Positions 8,031 through 9,106 of a stretch of DNA of 9,106 bases are shown one piece after another; position 1 is the stretch's first letter, and each line of letters starts with the position of its first letter. Under the pieces are notes generated by a model. The model saw nothing but the letters and a program-made list of their open reading frames with translations, was not told the origin of the DNA and searched no databases. Both the position numbers and the translations under genes were made by a program. The stretch is taken from positions 1 to 9,106 of the forward strand of contig DHVB01000018.1 of the NCBI GenBank assembly GCA_002412425.1. The letters are read 5' to 3'. Source of the DNA: Bacteroidales bacterium UBA5219 (GTDB lineage Bacteria > Bacteroidota > Bacteroidia > Bacteroidales > ML635J-15).

Positions 8031-9106
8031 ATGAAAAGAAGATGGGTGTTTAAAAAATATTTGGTTTTGATTTTAGGATTTTTAGCAGTTTCAAATCTTG
8101 AAATTAAAGCCCAAGTTGTTTATAATAATGGTTTGGACATTTATGCTAAAGAAGGAGCTTTGTTTTATGTTGACGGAACTGTTCAAAATGAAAATGGAAA
8201 TATAAATGTAATGGCAAATGCTAGCTTAATAGCTGAATTAGTTATTAAGGAAAATTTTATAAACAATGCAATTGCTGGCGGAAACGGATATTTTAGAGTT
8301 TATGGAAATTGGATAAACAATTATATTTTTAATTCTGGTAGCGGAACAGTATTTTTACAAGGTGCAAACCAGTTAATTTCTGGATCAACTTCTACTAATT
8401 TCAATAATCTTACACTAGACGGCAGCGGTTTAAAAACACAAACTATAGATCAATATTGTAGCGGTATTTTAGACTTAAAACATTTGGAACTGCAAAACGA
8501 AACTTTCACATTTTTTGTAACAAATAACTCTACAAGTGCTATAATTCGTACAACAGGTTTTGTTTCTGCCCTTAATGGAGGTTTTCTTTCTCGAACAACT
8601 AACACAAATGGTATTTATTTATTTCCTGTTGGCTCAAGTCTTGGAACATCACGTTATCGTCCAGTAGAAATAACACCAACTAACACAAACTCAAATGCTT
8701 ACAAGGTAAGAATGGCTAATGTGCTTTCTACAACAGAAGGATATGATAATACTGCTTTTTCAACTGATATTTGCGAATTAGAACCAGATTTTTATCATCA
8801 AATAAGTAGAAGTTCTGGTACATCGCCAGCAAAATTAAATATTTTCTATGACGAAGCAGCAGATGGTATTTGGGAAGGTTTAGCAAATTGGAAAACACCA
8901 GCAAGTCAATGGGAAATTATTCCTGGAAGCCAAAGTTTATCAACAATGCCTTTAAATCAAGCTTTTATTTATGATTGGAACGACTTTAGCGAAATTCCTT
9001 ATATTTTATATAGAGCTATGCCTATTGTAAATATAAATAATCCAGGAGATTTCTGCTCAACTGATCCGGCAACAAACCTATTAGCAACTCCAACAGGTGG
9101 AACATG
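8031..9106 (+). CDS. Exported Bacteroidota surface protein, 3'-partial at window edge
   Basis: The frame is open for 358 codons from ATG 8031 to the window end without a stop. The N-terminus is a signal peptide: MKRRW with lysines, a hydrophobic core (YLVLILGFLAV) and likely cleavage after IKA or IKAQ near residue 27-28. The mature part begins VVYNNGLDIYAKEGALFYVDGTVQN, with N/G-rich short strands suggesting a beta-solenoid or beta-sandwich repeat fold. Further on are NNLTLDGSGLK (about 126-136), YLFPVGSSLGTSRYRPVEI (about 195-213) and a WEGLANWKTP block (about 281-290). This order is familiar from large Bacteroidota surface proteins that usually end in PKD repeats and a gliding-motility or T9SS C-terminal domain; that end is outside the window, so T9SS export is inferred. 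No enzyme motif is visible. No Shine-Dalgarno sequence precedes the start. It follows the large T9SS gene after 115 bases on the same strand. Confidence 0.85.
   Translation, partial: MKRRWVFKKYLVLILGFLAVSNLEIKAQVVYNNGLDIYAKEGALFYVDGTVQNENGNINVMANASLIAELVIKENFINNAIAGGNGYFRVYGNWINNYIFNSGSGTVFLQGANQLISGSTSTNFNNLTLDGSGLKTQTIDQYCSGILDLKHLELQNETFTFFVTNNSTSAIIRTTGFVSALNGGFLSRTTNTNGIYLFPVGSSLGTSRYRPVEITPTNTNSNAYKVRMANVLSTTEGYDNTAFSTDICELEPDFYHQISRSSGTSPAKLNIFYDEAADGIWEGLANWKTPASQWEIIPGSQSLSTMPLNQAFIYDWNDFSEIPYILYRAMPIVNINNPGDFCSTDPATNLLATPTGGT

Overview
The window looks like a piece of a low-GC Bacteroidota chromosome, most plausibly of the Flavobacteriales type. Three things suggest this: a C-terminal type IX secretion (T9SS) type A sorting domain, a second secreted protein of a style typical of Bacteroidota cell-surface proteins, and promoter-like sequences of the TTG / TAnnTTTG kind with no Shine-Dalgarno sequences. 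The assignment rests on protein style only; no marker gene is present.

Left part (1-1990): debris or edge of a surface-polysaccharide locus. It holds the end of a class I SAM-dependent methyltransferase (+), a convergent multi-pass membrane protein of the kind found in O-antigen/exopolysaccharide clusters (-), and the C-terminal part of a NodB-type polysaccharide deacetylase (+). The membrane protein and the deacetylase have both lost their 5' ends at the same place, about 1670-1682. The sequence is therefore a join between two gene interiors. It is either a real rearrangement or a chimeric assembly.

Middle part (1991-7915): a 171-bp intergenic stretch with three tandem 11-bp repeats that carry two candidate -7 promoter boxes, then one 1917-residue secreted mosaic protein. 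Its order is signal peptide, an N-terminal region like that of RHS/wall-associated proteins, a DNRLRE-like jelly roll, a series of FN3/Ig-like and jelly-roll modules, and a T9SS type A tail. The GC content falls sharply at the start of the C-terminal sorting module.

Right part (7916-9106): a short intergenic stretch and the first 358 codons of a second exported protein, which runs off the window with no stop codon. Its signal peptide is followed by a repeat-rich beta-type ectodomain. The two exported proteins are codirectional but have separate start regions. Both are likely surface or released proteins acting in adhesion or glycan binding. No enzyme active site is visible in either. I found no RNA gene, CRISPR array, transposase or recombinase. 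I saw no convincing new multi-gene system; the most unusual items are the double-truncation junction and the mosaic structure of the large protein.
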